Assembly (NCBI GenBank): GCA_019423755.1
Contig: JAHZAU010000004.1
Location: 1-64,000, forward strand
Direction of reading: 5' to 3'
Source of the DNA: Oscillospiraceae bacterium
GTDB lineage: Bacteria > Bacillota > Clostridia > Oscillospirales > Ruminococcaceae
DNA length: 64,000 bases
Position numbers and translations under genes: made by a program. Of this stretch, positions 7,705 to 16,505 are shown piece after piece (position 1 is the first letter of the stretch; the number at the start of each line of letters is the position of its first letter). The notes beneath the pieces were generated by a model. That model was not told where the DNA came from, ran no database searches, and saw nothing but the letters and a program-made list of their open reading frames with translations.

Positions 7705-8589
7705 TTATTTCTGATGTTTGATGGTTTCGTAGACCTCGTAGGCCTGGTCGGCGTTGTAGCCCTCGTGCACCACCTTGGCGATGGCCTGCGCCATGCCGAC
7801 GGGGCAGTCGGACTGGAAGATGTTGCGGCCCATATCCACGCCGTGGGCGCCTTCGGAGATGGCGCGGTAGGCCATTTCCAGGGCGTCGTGCTCCGGCAGC
7901 TTCTTGCCGCCGGCGATGACGATGGGCACCGGGCAGGCCGCGGCCACCCGTTCAAAGCCCTCGCAGTAGTAGGACTTGACGATGTTGGCGCCGGTTTCGG
8001 CCAGGATGCGGGTCGCCAGCTGGAAGAAGCGCTCGGTGCGCTCCATCTGTTTGCCCACGGCCACCACGCCCAGGGTGGGGATGCCGTAGCGGGTACCGGC
8101 GTCCACGGTGCGGCTGAGCAGCTCCAGGGAGTTGGACTCGCCGGGCGCGCCGATGAAGGTCTGGACGGCCATGCAGTCGGCGTTCATGCGGATGGCGTTT
8201 TCGATGTCGCAGGCGATGCCGCCGCCGGCGCTCATCTCGTCAAAGAGCACCGAGGTGTCGTAGGTGACGCGGACGCACTTGGCGGCCTTGGTGGTGGGGG
8301 AGATGCAGGAGCGGAGCATGCCCCGGGTGCCCATGAGCACGTTGACCGAGTCCATAAGCGGGGGGATGACCACGTCGATGCGTTCCAGACCGGCGGTGGG
8401 TCCCATAATGTAGCCGTGGTCAAAGGCCAGCATGACGGTGTTGCCGGACTTGGGGTCGAACATCTTGGCCAGGCGGTTTTTCATGCCCCAATCGCAGTGG
8501 GAAGCGCCCTTGACGAAGAAGCCCTCCTGCACCGGCGGGACGTCCAGATGATAATCCTTGGCAACCTTGTTGCCGATGTTGTCAGCCAT
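7705..8589 (-). CDS. lsrF: LsrF-like class I aldolase/thiolase
   Basis: A 294-residue protein of the DeoC/FbaB-like class I aldolase group, closest in appearance to LsrF, the 3-hydroxy-5-phosphonooxypentane-2,4-dione thiolase of autoinducer-2 breakdown. Landmarks are the opening block with FVKGASHCDWGMKNR, TVMLAFDHGYIMGP, the Schiff-base region ANIVKSYYCEGF and PIVIAGGKKLPEHDAL near the end. AAGGAGG precedes the ATG by 8 bp. The gene sits between dhaK and a VOC protein in an operon divided by a SorC/LsrR-type regulator. No lsrACDB importer or lsrK is present in the window, so the substrate may be another phosphorylated ketose rather than AI-2. Confidence 0.82.
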   Translation of the reverse strand: MADNIGNKVAKDYHLDVPPVQEGFFVKGASHCDWGMKNRLAKMFDPKSGNTVMLAFDHGYIMGPTAGLERIDVVIPPLMDSVNVLMGTRGMLRSCISPTTKAAKCVRVTYDTSVLFDEMSAGGGIACDIENAIRMNADCMAVQTFIGAPGESNSLELLSRTVDAGTRYGIPTLGVVAVGKQMERTERFFQLATRILAETGANIVKSYYCEGFERVAAACPVPIVIAGGKKLPEHDALEMAYRAISEGAHGVDMGRNIFQSDCPVGMAQAIAKVVHEGYNADQAYEVYETIKHQK

Positions 8590-8604
8590 GAGGAAGCCTC
8601 CTTG

Positions 8605-9603
8605 TTATTTGGTCAGGTACGGGGTCTTGCAGGGAGCGTTCCACAGGCGGAGCAGCTCGTCGTCCATGCGGGCCATGAACATCTGGAAGCCGGCCTGCTC
8701 CTGGACGGTGAGCATCTCGCCCACGTAGTTTGCAACGATCTCGATGTTTTTCTCCTTGAGGATCTGTTCGCAGCGGCGGTAGATGATCAGCTGCTCCATA
8801 AGGGTGGTGGCGCCGGAGCCGTTGATGATGAGCATGACCTTTTCGCCGGACTGGATGCCGATGTCCTTGAGCAGGGCGTTGACCATGATCTCGGCGGTCT
8901 CGTCGGCGGATTTCATCGGCTGACGTCCGCCGCCGCCTTCGCCGTGCTGGCCCATACCGATCTCCATGTCGTCCTCGCCCAGTTCGGCCAGGGCAGCGCC
9001 GGTCATAGGATGGGTGGCGCCGCGGACGGCCACAGCCAGGGTAGCCATGTTGTCGGCAAAGCGCTGGGCGATGGCGGCCACCTCTTCCAGGCTCTTGCCC
9101 TCGGCAGCGGCAGCACCGGCGATCTTATAGGTGGGGATACAGCCGACCAGGCCGCGGCGGTCGTCGGCGTTTTCGCGGGGAGCGTTGGAAACGTCCTCCT
9201 GGGTGACGACCTTGACCACGTTCATGCCCAGCTTCTTGACCTGTTTCATGGTCAGGTTGCCGGTGAGCATATCGCCGGCGTGGTTGAGCACGATGTACAG
9301 CACGCCCTTGCCCTTGTCGGCCAGCTTCAGCGCGTCTACGCAGGCCTGGGGACCGGGAGCGGCGAAGACGTCGCCCACCACCGAGATATCCACCATACCT
9401 TCGCCCACAAAGCCGGAGATGGCGGGTTCGTGGCCCGATCCGCCCTGGGTGACGATGGTGACGCGGTCGGCGTTTTCCAGAGCGTTGTTGATGATCATAT
9501 TTTCTTCGCCGCGGTGGATCAGGTTCCGGTTGGCAGCAACCAGGCCGTCCAGCAGTTCGTCGGTGAGGTTTTCGGGGTTGTTGATGAATTTTTTCATTTT
9601 CAT
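8605..9603 (-). CDS. dhaK: Dihydroxyacetone kinase-like subunit DhaK
   Basis: A 332-residue DhaK protein, the sugar-binding subunit of PEP- or ATP-dependent dihydroxyacetone kinases. It shows KKFINNPENLTDELLDG, VTQGGSGHEPAISGFVGEGM and the active-site MGQHGEGGGG block, whose His forms the covalent hemiaminal with the ketose. Start ATG with AAGGAGG 9 bp upstream. It follows dhaL in the same operon; no dhaM phosphotransfer protein is nearby. Proteins of this family also phosphorylate erythrulose or other short ketoses, which fits the lsrF partner better than glycerol metabolism. Confidence 0.9.
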   Translation of the reverse strand: MKMKKFINNPENLTDELLDGLVAANRNLIHRGEENMIINNALENADRVTIVTQGGSGHEPAISGFVGEGMVDISVVGDVFAAPGPQACVDALKLADKGKGVLYIVLNHAGDMLTGNLTMKQVKKLGMNVVKVVTQEDVSNAPRENADDRRGLVGCIPTYKIAGAAAAEGKSLEEVAAIAQRFADNMATLAVAVRGATHPMTGAALAELGEDDMEIGMGQHGEGGGGRQPMKSADETAEIMVNALLKDIGIQSGEKVMLIINGSGATTLMEQLIIYRRCEQILKEKNIEIVANYVGEMLTVQEQAGFQMFMARMDDELLRLWNAPCKTPYLTK

Positions 9604-9652
9604 AGGTCAGTTCCTCCTTGAAAAAGCCGGGGGCGCGCCCCGCTGTCTGTGA

Positions 9653-10276
9653 CTAGATACCCTGTGCCAGACCCTGGATGAAGAGGGCGGTGCTCACCGC
9701 TCCGGCGTCCGGCGTACCGATGGTCTGTTCCTTGTAGCTGCGGGCCCGCCCGAACTTGGAGACGTAGCCCTCGCTGTCCTTCGCTCCCTGCTGGGCGGCG
9801 GCGGCAGCGGCCAAAAGTACGGCCTTGGGGTCGTCCTCCGGGCAGTCCTGGGCGGCCTTCACGGCGGGGATGAGCGCATCCATCATGGTCTTGTCTCCCA
9901 CCTTGGCGGTGGTGATGTCCTGCATCTCGGAAAGGGCCCCGGCGAACATCCGGCGCACGCTGTCGGCGGAAAGCTCGTTTTCATCGGGGGCAAGCTCCAC
10001 CCCCAGGCCGCCGATCATGGTGCCGTACAGCGGGCCGGCCGAGCCGCCCTTGACCTCCATGATGCCCATGCCCAGGCCGTCGAGGAAGTCCTGGATGCTT
10101 TCGTCCTGCCAGGCGTCGGCGCGCTGCTGGATCAGGCGGGCGATCTTGCCGATGGTGATGCCGTGGTCCCCGTCGCCGAAGCGGGAATCGATCTCGCTGA
10201 GATGGTCTTCGTTTTCCAGTAAAAGAGCAGCGGCGCTGCGGAACATGGCGGCCACTGCGCTGCGGTCCAGAGTCAT
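9653..10276 (-). CDS. dhaL: Dihydroxyacetone kinase-like subunit DhaL
   Basis: A 207-residue nucleotide-binding subunit. The conserved DSRFGDGDHGITIGK segment near residues 31-45 supplies the aspartates that hold the Mg-ADP, and SAGPLYGTMIGG and GDKTMMDALIPAV are the following family blocks. First gene of the operon; AAGGAGG lies 7 bp before the ATG. DhaL works with DhaK to transfer phosphate to a bound ketose. Whether the donor is ATP or a PTS protein cannot be told because dhaM is absent here. Confidence 0.9.
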   Translation of the reverse strand: MTLDRSAVAAMFRSAAALLLENEDHLSEIDSRFGDGDHGITIGKIARLIQQRADAWQDESIQDFLDGLGMGIMEVKGGSAGPLYGTMIGGLGVELAPDENELSADSVRRMFAGALSEMQDITTAKVGDKTMMDALIPAVKAAQDCPEDDPKAVLLAAAAAAQQGAKDSEGYVSKFGRARSYKEQTIGTPDAGAVSTALFIQGLAQGI

Positions 10277-10318
10277 GAAAAACGCCTCCTTGGGTTGGAT
10301 TGAAAAATCGTTACCCTT

Positions 10319-10347
10319 ATCATAGCGTGCTGCGTTACCTATGTCAA
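10319..10347 (-). promoter_or_regulatory. Promoter of dhaL-dhaK-lsrF operon
   Basis: Minus-strand TTGACA (10347-10342), 17-bp spacer, TATGAT (10324-10319). The AT-rich stretch 10348-10410 directly upstream (TATTCAATAATCAATAG and neighbours) is the probable SorC control region. Confidence 0.75.
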
Positions 10348-10407
10348 TAAAAACAGATATTTTCTACATAATATATTCAATAATCAATAGATTTATAGCG
10401 ATTAAGC

Positions 10408-10446
10408 ACAAAGAAACCCCCGCACCTGCGTCAGGTCGGGGGTTAC
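10408..10446 (-). terminator. Terminator of the sorC gene
   Basis: Minus strand: AACCCCCGACCTGA, CGCAGGT side, CGGGGGTTTCTTT. It separates the regulator from the dhaL promoter. Confidence 0.75.
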
Positions 10447-10451
10447 ATATG

Positions 10452-11408
10452 TTAAAATACCGTTTCGTTGTCCGGCCAGCTGTCCAGCACGCAGCGGACC
10501 AGCTCCTGTCCGGCCACCAGATGGGTCACCAGGCCGGTGCGCAGGGCGCCTTCCAGGGCGCGGGGGCTGGTGTTGGCTGAGCAGATGCCGATGACCCGCG
10601 GGCAGGCCGCCAAGGTCTCCAGCGGGACCTGGATGGCGAAATCCCGGTCGGAGTGGATGACCTCGCCCTGCTGGTTGAAGAAGTAGGCCAGCAGGCGGCC
10701 GCAGGCGTGCTTCTGCTGCAGCAGGGAGCCGTACCGCGCCTGGGAGGCGAAGTCCGGGGTGGAGGGATAGTTGCCGATGTTCAGCAGCACGCAGTCCATC
10801 CGCTCCCACTGGGCCTCCACCTGGCGGTAAAGCTCGGTGGAGCAGAGCAGCTGCTTTTCCTCGCAGCTTTCGGCCAGGGCCGGCAGATAGAGGAAGTGGG
10901 GCCGGGCGCCCATGCGGTCGGCCAGCACCCGGACGTTTTCGTTGGAGTGGTAGTTGCGGATGGGGATACCGGCGTTGCCCAGCAGGGGGCAGATGTGCTC
11001 CACCGAGGTGGACACCGGGGCTTCGGCTTCCAGCTCGGTCACCAGCTCGCCGATGAGGTGCCCCCAGCCGATGCCCAGCCGCCGGGGGTGCAGCTGGCGG
11101 AGCATCTCCAGGATGCCCTGCACCAGACGGTGGTTGCTGCGGCTGCCGTCGTCGGATTCCGGCACCAGCACCCCGCCCTGGATCTTGCAGCGGCGTTCCA
11201 GGCGTTCCAGCAGCACCTGCGTGCCTTCGCCGGGGTGGTGTACCCGGATCTCCACCACCCCCAGGTCCCGGGCTTCCTGGAGCAGCCGGCTGACCAGCGG
11301 CCGGGAGATCCCCAGCTCCCGGGCAATATCGCTTTGCTTCTGGTCTTCCAGATAGTAACGTTGGGCGATATAGGCCAGGCGGCGGAGCTTTTCTTCTTTG
11401 GGGTTCAC
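10452..11408 (-). CDS. SorC/LsrR-family sugar-binding regulator
   Basis: A 318-residue regulator. The N-terminal helix-turn-helix is YLEDQKQSDIARELGISRPL followed by VSRLLQEARDLGVVEIR; the rest is the sugar-phosphate sensing domain with GIGWGHLIGELV, typical of SorC, DeoR_Bsub and LsrR proteins. GTG at 11408 is chosen because AAAGGAGG lies 8 bp upstream; a longer reading lacks a ribosome binding site. It points towards the dhaL operon and is separated by its own terminator, so it most likely controls that operon in response to a phosphorylated ketose. Confidence 0.88.
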   Translation of the reverse strand: MNPKEEKLRRLAYIAQRYYLEDQKQSDIARELGISRPLVSRLLQEARDLGVVEIRVHHPGEGTQVLLERLERRCKIQGGVLVPESDDGSRSNHRLVQGILEMLRQLHPRRLGIGWGHLIGELVTELEAEAPVSTSVEHICPLLGNAGIPIRNYHSNENVRVLADRMGARPHFLYLPALAESCEEKQLLCSTELYRQVEAQWERMDCVLLNIGNYPSTPDFASQARYGSLLQQKHACGRLLAYFFNQQGEVIHSDRDFAIQVPLETLAACPRVIGICSANTSPRALEGALRTGLVTHLVAGQELVRCVLDSWPDNETVF

Positions 11409-11448
11409 GGCAGGTCCCTCCTTTGCGGACAGAATGTCTCTAAGGTAT

Positions 11449-11477
11449 CTTATAGCACAAATCCCCGACAAATGCAA
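11449..11477 (-). promoter_or_regulatory. Promoter of the sorC gene
   Basis: Minus-strand TTGCAT (11477-11472), 17-bp spacer, TATAAG (11454-11449), about 40 bp before the GTG start. Confidence 0.65.
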
Positions 11478-11680
11478 TCGTTCCCCGCCCGGCTCCCGAC
11501 ATTTCGGCGGCAAAGCCCCCATAAGAGCCTATTATTATGGAAGAAAGGAGGCAAACGGGCTGTCGCTTCGGAAAGGCGGGGAAAGGCCCGCCCTGCCGGA
11601 AAAAATTGTCCGTTTTCCCCCTCCTGGCTGGCGGATTTTTGGACAGGGGGGAGAAATGTGTGTGTTTTTGCCGCAGATGC
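11478..11680. other. Gene-free stretch between sorC and uraA promoters
   Basis: About 200 bp without a supported gene. It contains G-rich and C-rich blocks and a weak inverted repeat (GGCGGGGAAAGGCCCGCC, 11575-11592) but nothing I can name. In-frame readings here belong to artefactual extensions. Confidence 0.5.
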
Positions 11681-11744
11681 TTGTATCGGTGGCGAAAATC
11701 TGCTATCATGTGTTGAATGCAAAACGGCCGGAGCGCTCCGGCCG
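11681..11744 (+). promoter_or_regulatory. uraA promoter and leader palindrome
   Basis: TTGTAT (11681-11686), 17-bp spacer, TATCAT (11704-11709). The first transcribed bases contain a perfect 20-bp palindrome at 11725-11744 (half site CGGCCGGAGC), which could be an operator or an mRNA hairpin 40 nt before the start codon. Confidence 0.65.
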
Positions 11745-11784
11745 AGAGAAACCCTGCGGCAAACAAAATGAGGAGGAGAAAGCA

Positions 11785-13143
11785 ATGCGAGAAAATTCCA
11801 ATGCGGCCCGTCCCACCATCGGTACCGAAGGCGTTTACGACGCCCGGGCCCTGGGCCTGCCCAAAATGTTGGTGCTGGGCCTGCAGCACACCTTCGCCAT
11901 GTTCGGCGCTACGGTGCTGGTGCCGTTTTTGACCGGACTGAGCGTCCCCACCACCCTGTTCTGCGCCGGTGCGGGCACCCTGCTGTTCCATCTGATCACC
12001 AAGGGCAAGGTCCCGGCCTTCCTGGGCTCGTCCTTTGCCTTCCTGGGCGGTATTTTGATGGTAGCGCCCAAGCTGGTGGACCCGGCGACCGGGGAAGCCA
12101 CCGTGGCCAACACCGAGATGCTGCCCTACGCCTGCGGCGGTATCGTGGTGGCAGGTCTGGTGTATGTGGTCATGAGCCTGCTTATCAGCGTCTTCGGCAT
12201 CCAGAAGGTGATGCGCTTCTTCCCGCCGGTGGTCACCGGACCCATCATCATCTCCATCGGCCTGATCCTGGCCCCCTCCGCCATCCAGAACTGCCAGTCC
12301 AACTGGCTGCTGGCCTTCGTGGCGCTGGGCATCGTCGTGGCCTGCAACATCTGGGGCAAGGGCATGGTGAAGATCCTGCCCATCCTGCTGGGCATCGTCG
12401 GGGCGTACTTGGTGGCCCTCTGCCTGGGCGAGGTGGACTTCACCGCCGTCCAGGAGGCGCAGGTGATCGCCTTCCCGGTGGTCCGCAGCCAGATGGCCAA
12501 ATTCAGCCTTTCCGCCATCCTCACCATCGTGCCCATCTCTCTGGCGACCATGATGGAGCACATCGGCGACGTGGCCGCCATCAGCGCCACCACCGGCAAG
12601 AACTTCATCCGTGACCCCGGCCTCAACCGCACCCTGCTGGGCGACGGTCTGGCTACCACCCTGGCCGGCTTCCTGGGCGGCCCGGCCAACACCACCTACG
12701 GCGAAAACACCGGCGTGCTGGCCCTCTCCCGGGTCTATGACCCCACCGTGGTGCGTATCGCAGCCTGCTTTGCCATCCTGCTGAGCTTCAGCCCCAAATT
12801 CGGCGCCCTGGTCAGCACCGTACCGGCGGGCATCATCGGCGGCATCAGCTTCATCCTCTACGGCATGATCAGCGCCATCGGCGTGCGCAACGTGGTGGAG
12901 AACCAGGTGGACTTCACCAACAGCCGCAACCTGATCATCGCCGCGGTGATCCTGGTCAGCGCCCTGGGCTTCAACAGCATCGGCGGCCTGACCATCGTGG
13001 TCAACCCCGAGCTGACCATCAACCTGTCCGGCGTGGCCATCTCCGCCATCCTGGGCATCCTGCTCAACGCGGTGCTCCCGGGCAACGACTACGAGTTCGA
13101 CCGGGTCAACAACACCGGCGACTCCATGAACTTCGAAATCTAA
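11785..13143 (+). CDS. uraA: Uracil permease, NCS2 family
   Basis: A 452-residue transporter with about fourteen membrane segments. The block LQHTFAMFGATVLVPFLTGL and KGKVPAFLGSSFAFLGGI near the N-terminus and the core ATMMEHIGDVAAIS followed by GDGLATTLAGFLGGPANTTY match UraA, the proton-coupled uracil importer. The ATG at 11785 follows GAGGAG by 8 bp; upstream in-frame sequence is untranslated leader. It is monocistronic between its own promoter and a terminator. Uracil import complements the pyrimidine operon at 28-36 kb, though the regulators appear to be different. Confidence 0.92.
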   Translation: MRENSNAARPTIGTEGVYDARALGLPKMLVLGLQHTFAMFGATVLVPFLTGLSVPTTLFCAGAGTLLFHLITKGKVPAFLGSSFAFLGGILMVAPKLVDPATGEATVANTEMLPYACGGIVVAGLVYVVMSLLISVFGIQKVMRFFPPVVTGPIIISIGLILAPSAIQNCQSNWLLAFVALGIVVACNIWGKGMVKILPILLGIVGAYLVALCLGEVDFTAVQEAQVIAFPVVRSQMAKFSLSAILTIVPISLATMMEHIGDVAAISATTGKNFIRDPGLNRTLLGDGLATTLAGFLGGPANTTYGENTGVLALSRVYDPTVVRIAACFAILLSFSPKFGALVSTVPAGIIGGISFILYGMISAIGVRNVVENQVDFTNSRNLIIAAVILVSALGFNSIGGLTIVVNPELTINLSGVAISAILGILLNAVLPGNDYEFDRVNNTGDSMNFEI

Positions 13144-13157
13144 AGCAAGCGCCCCCG

Positions 13158-13187
13158 GCCCTCCTGCTTCGGCAGGGGGGCTTTTTT
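13158..13187 (+). terminator. uraA terminator
   Basis: GCCCTCCTGC, TTCG tetraloop, GCAGGGGGGC, T6. Confidence 0.9.
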
Positions 13188-13229
13188 GCGTTTTGGCGGC
13201 GGAAGGGGAGGGGAGTCGAAAAGGCGGGA

Positions 13230-13443
13230 TTTTAGTAAACAAGAAATCTTTTTACTAAAAGAAAAAGGTTGGAAAAGAACGCAAAAAGCAGCTTTCGGTC
13301 AAGAGAAACCGACAGAAGCGCAAAGAAACCGTTAAATATATAACTGATTACTGGTCAAAACGTACAAAGTATGCTGGACGCAGCCTGTTAAACCAACAAA
13401 ATATGGAATCTTTTCAGATAAAATATTGACTTATTACTAATAA
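13230..13443 (+). promoter_or_regulatory. lacZ operon promoter with two candidate LacI-type operators
   Basis: This AT-rich 290-bp gap holds a perfect inverted repeat TTTTAGTAAA (13230-13239) / TTTACTAAAA (13251-13260), an extended -35 TTGACT at 13426-13431, and the perfect 13-bp palindrome TTATTACTAATAA at 13431-13443 lying between -35 and the weak -10 region (about 13448-13455). Both palindromes share the TTACTAA core, so the same repressor could bind both and loop the DNA. The LacI gene at 20.5 kb is the obvious candidate. Confidence 0.6.
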
Positions 13444-13481
13444 AATGTTAAGTTGTTTTTACGAAAAGGGGGTTGAACATC

Positions 13482-16400
13482 ATGAGAGAAAAAAAGCGTT
13501 GGGAAACGGAAGAACTGCTTGCCATCGGCCGCCGCCCGGCTCACACCGATTTTAAGCGGGACCGCGAAGGCAACGTTCTTTCCCTGAACGGCAGCTGGAA
13601 GTTTTTATATCTGAAAGCGCCGGAGTATTCCCCGGAAAACTTCTTTGCGGAGGACTTTGCCGACGCCTCCTGGGACGAGCTGGAGGTCCCGTCCTGCTGG
13701 CAGCGCAAGGGCTACGGCCAGATGCACTACACCGACGTCTGGTATCTGTTCCCCATCAATCCTCCCTTTGTGCCGTCGGAAAACCCGACCGGCATCTACC
13801 GCCGCACCGTCACCCTCCCCGAAAGCTGGGCGGGCAGCCGCTGCGTGCTGCGCTTTGAGGGCGTCAGCAGCGCCTACGACCTGTGGGTCAACGGCTCCCA
13901 CGCCGGTTACAGCAAGGTCAGCCGCATGGCTGCGGAGTTTGATGTGACCGAGCTGCTGCACCCCGGCGAAAACCAGATCACCGTGCGGGTCTACCAGTGG
14001 TCCGACGGCACCTATCTGGAAGCGCAGGATATGTGGTGGTACAGCGGCATCTTCCGCAGCGTGAGCCTGCTGCGGGAACCGCAGTGCGCCGTACAGGATT
14101 ACCTGGTGGACGGCGACCTGGACGCCGCCTACACCGAAGGCATCCTGCGCCAGACCGTCACCGCCTCTCCCGAGGCCGACACCGTCCGCTGGCAGCTTGC
14201 AGACGCCGCCGGGGAAACGGTGGCTCACGGCGAACAGGCCCTGGAAAACGGCTGTGCCAGCTGGGAGACTGCGGTGGGCAAGGTAAACACCTGGAGCGCC
14301 GAGACCCCGGCCCTTTACCAGCTCAAAGCCCAGCTTTGCCGGGGCGGGGAAGTGGTGGACAACGTACAGGCGACCACCGGCTTCCGCAAGATTGAGCTGA
14401 AAGGCTGCAACTTCACCGTCAACGGCAAGGCCATCCTGCTCAGCGGCGTCAACCTCCACGACTTCAGCCCCAAAAACGGCGGCACCGTGGACCCGGCTGT
14501 GGTGGAAGAGGACCTGAAGCTGATGAAGCAGCACAATATCAACGCCATCCGCTGCTCCCACTACCCCAAGCAGCCCTACTTCTACGACCTGTGCGACCGT
14601 TACGGCTTCTACGTCATCGACGAGGCGGATTTGGAGACCCACGGCTTTGAGTGGATCGAAAAATACGAGTGGCTCAACGAGGAACCTTCCTGGAAAGAGG
14701 CCTACTGCGACCGCAACACCCGCATGGTCCGCGAGCACCGCAACCACCCCTGCATCCTCATGTGGTCGCTGGGCAACGAGTCCTCCACCGGCAGCAACTT
14801 CACCGCCGCCGCCCAGGCCATCCGCGACCTGGATTCCTCCCGCCTGATCCACTACGAAGGGGACAGCGCCGCCGACATCACCGACGTTTACTCCACCATG
14901 TACAGCCGTCTGGACATGATGAAGAAGATCGGCGAGGGCAACGACGCCCACGGCAAGCCCCACGTCCTCTGCGAATACGGCCACTGCATGGGCAACGGCC
15001 CCGGCAACCTGGAAGAATACCAGGAGATGTTCCGCCGCTACCCCCGTATGCAGGGCGGCTTCATCTGGGAATGGTACGACCACGGCATCGAGACGGTCAC
15101 CGAGGACGGCAAGGTCACCTACCTTTACGGCGGCGACTTTGGCGACGTGCCCAACAACTCCAACTTCTGCATGGACGGCCTGCTGCGCCCCGACCGGGTG
15201 CCTTCCACCGGCCTTGTCCATTACAAACAGGTCATCGCGCCGGTGAAGGCCGAGGCGGTAGACCTGACCGAAGGCCGCATCCGCGTCCAGAACCTGCGGT
15301 ACTTTGCCGGTTTAGAGGACCTGGACCTGCACTACCAGGTGGTCCACGACGACGTGGTGGACAGCGAAGGGGTCGTCAAGGCCCTGGCCGTCGGTCCCCA
15401 GCAGAGCGCCGGGCTGCAGCTGCCCCTTTCCTTGGAGCAGGTGGAGCCGGGAAGCGACTATTACCTGAACCTTTCCTTTGTCCAGAACGGCGAGACCGCT
15501 TACGCTCCCTGCGGCCATGAGGTGGCCCGGCAGCAGTTTGCGCTCCCCATCTCCCAGCCGGCCGAAGCGCCCGCCCCGGTTTCGGGCAGCCTGACCATCC
15601 AGCAGGACGCCACCCGCGCCGAGATCCGTACCGAAGGCGCCGCCGTGGTCTTTGACAAGGTCACCGGCCGCCTGCTGACCTACGAAAACGGCGGACGCAC
15701 CTGGATCACCGCCGGACCGGCCATGAACATGGACCGCGCCGCCATCGACAACGATATGTACAAGGTGGGCGATTGGTACGGCAAATACTTTATCCAGAAG
15801 CAGCAGGAGCAGCTGGAGGAGTTCACCGTCACCGACTGCGGCTCCTGGGTGGAGGTTGTGGCCTGCACCCACTTCTCCCCGCTGAGCATGGCCTTCGGCT
15901 TCAAGTGCCGGTACCGCTACGGCTTCTACGCCGACGGCGTGCTGACTTTGGACCTGGAGATGAACGGCTTCAAGTACAGCAAGTTCGTGCCGGAGTTCAT
16001 CCCCCGCATCGGCGTGGAGCTGCGCCTGCCCGGCCAGCTGCGTCAGGTAGCCTGGTACGGCCTGGGCCCGGACGAAAACTACCCCGATATGCAGTCCGCT
16101 TCGGTCATGGGCGTTTACCGCTCCACCGTGGAAGGGATGCACGTGGAGTACGCCATGCCCCAGGAAAACGGCCGCAGAGGGGATGTGAAGTGGCTGAGCG
16201 TGGGCGATGAGTCCGAAAGCCTGGTCATCGCCTCCCGCGACGGCGTGGGCGTGGATGTCCACGACTACACCATCCAGGCGCTGGCGGCAGCCAAGCACGT
16301 GGGCGAGATCGAAAAGAGCCCCGAGGTCATCCTGCACATCGACGCCAAACACTCCGGCGTAGGCAGCAACTCCTGCGGCGAGGAGCAGACCTATGCCAAC

Positions 16401-16505
16401 AAAACGAGGATCAACGATTATTCGATGCGGCTGGTGTTCGGCTGCGCGAAAAATACATCACTTGTCAGCGAGAGTAAGAAAGCAAGGGTGAGAGCAAATG
16501 TATAA
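13482..16505 (+). CDS. lacZ: Beta-galactosidase, glycoside hydrolase family 2
   Basis: A 1007-residue cytoplasmic enzyme that hydrolyses beta-galactosides such as lactose. It has the full LacZ layout: sugar-binding jelly roll (GSWKFLYLKAPEYSPENFF; SCWQRKGYGQMHYTDVWYLF), immunoglobulin-like domains, TIM barrel and C-terminal beta-sandwich. The acid/base is Glu433 in WSLGNESSTG, the nucleophile Glu498 in CEYGHCMGNGPG. No signal peptide. ATG at 13482 with AAGGGGG 9 bp upstream; a TTG at 13473 is too close to it. The stop overlaps the next permease gene by 8 bp, so hydrolase and importer are coupled. Confidence 0.95.
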   Translation: MREKKRWETEELLAIGRRPAHTDFKRDREGNVLSLNGSWKFLYLKAPEYSPENFFAEDFADASWDELEVPSCWQRKGYGQMHYTDVWYLFPINPPFVPSENPTGIYRRTVTLPESWAGSRCVLRFEGVSSAYDLWVNGSHAGYSKVSRMAAEFDVTELLHPGENQITVRVYQWSDGTYLEAQDMWWYSGIFRSVSLLREPQCAVQDYLVDGDLDAAYTEGILRQTVTASPEADTVRWQLADAAGETVAHGEQALENGCASWETAVGKVNTWSAETPALYQLKAQLCRGGEVVDNVQATTGFRKIELKGCNFTVNGKAILLSGVNLHDFSPKNGGTVDPAVVEEDLKLMKQHNINAIRCSHYPKQPYFYDLCDRYGFYVIDEADLETHGFEWIEKYEWLNEEPSWKEAYCDRNTRMVREHRNHPCILMWSLGNESSTGSNFTAAAQAIRDLDSSRLIHYEGDSAADITDVYSTMYSRLDMMKKIGEGNDAHGKPHVLCEYGHCMGNGPGNLEEYQEMFRRYPRMQGGFIWEWYDHGIETVTEDGKVTYLYGGDFGDVPNNSNFCMDGLLRPDRVPSTGLVHYKQVIAPVKAEAVDLTEGRIRVQNLRYFAGLEDLDLHYQVVHDDVVDSEGVVKALAVGPQQSAGLQLPLSLEQVEPGSDYYLNLSFVQNGETAYAPCGHEVARQQFALPISQPAEAPAPVSGSLTIQQDATRAEIRTEGAAVVFDKVTGRLLTYENGGRTWITAGPAMNMDRAAIDNDMYKVGDWYGKYFIQKQQEQLEEFTVTDCGSWVEVVACTHFSPLSMAFGFKCRYRYGFYADGVLTLDLEMNGFKYSKFVPEFIPRIGVELRLPGQLRQVAWYGLGPDENYPDMQSASVMGVYRSTVEGMHVEYAMPQENGRRGDVKWLSVGDESESLVIASRDGVGVDVHDYTIQALAAAKHVGEIEKSPEVILHIDAKHSGVGSNSCGEEQTYANKTRINDYSMRLVFGCAKNTSLVSESKKARVRANV

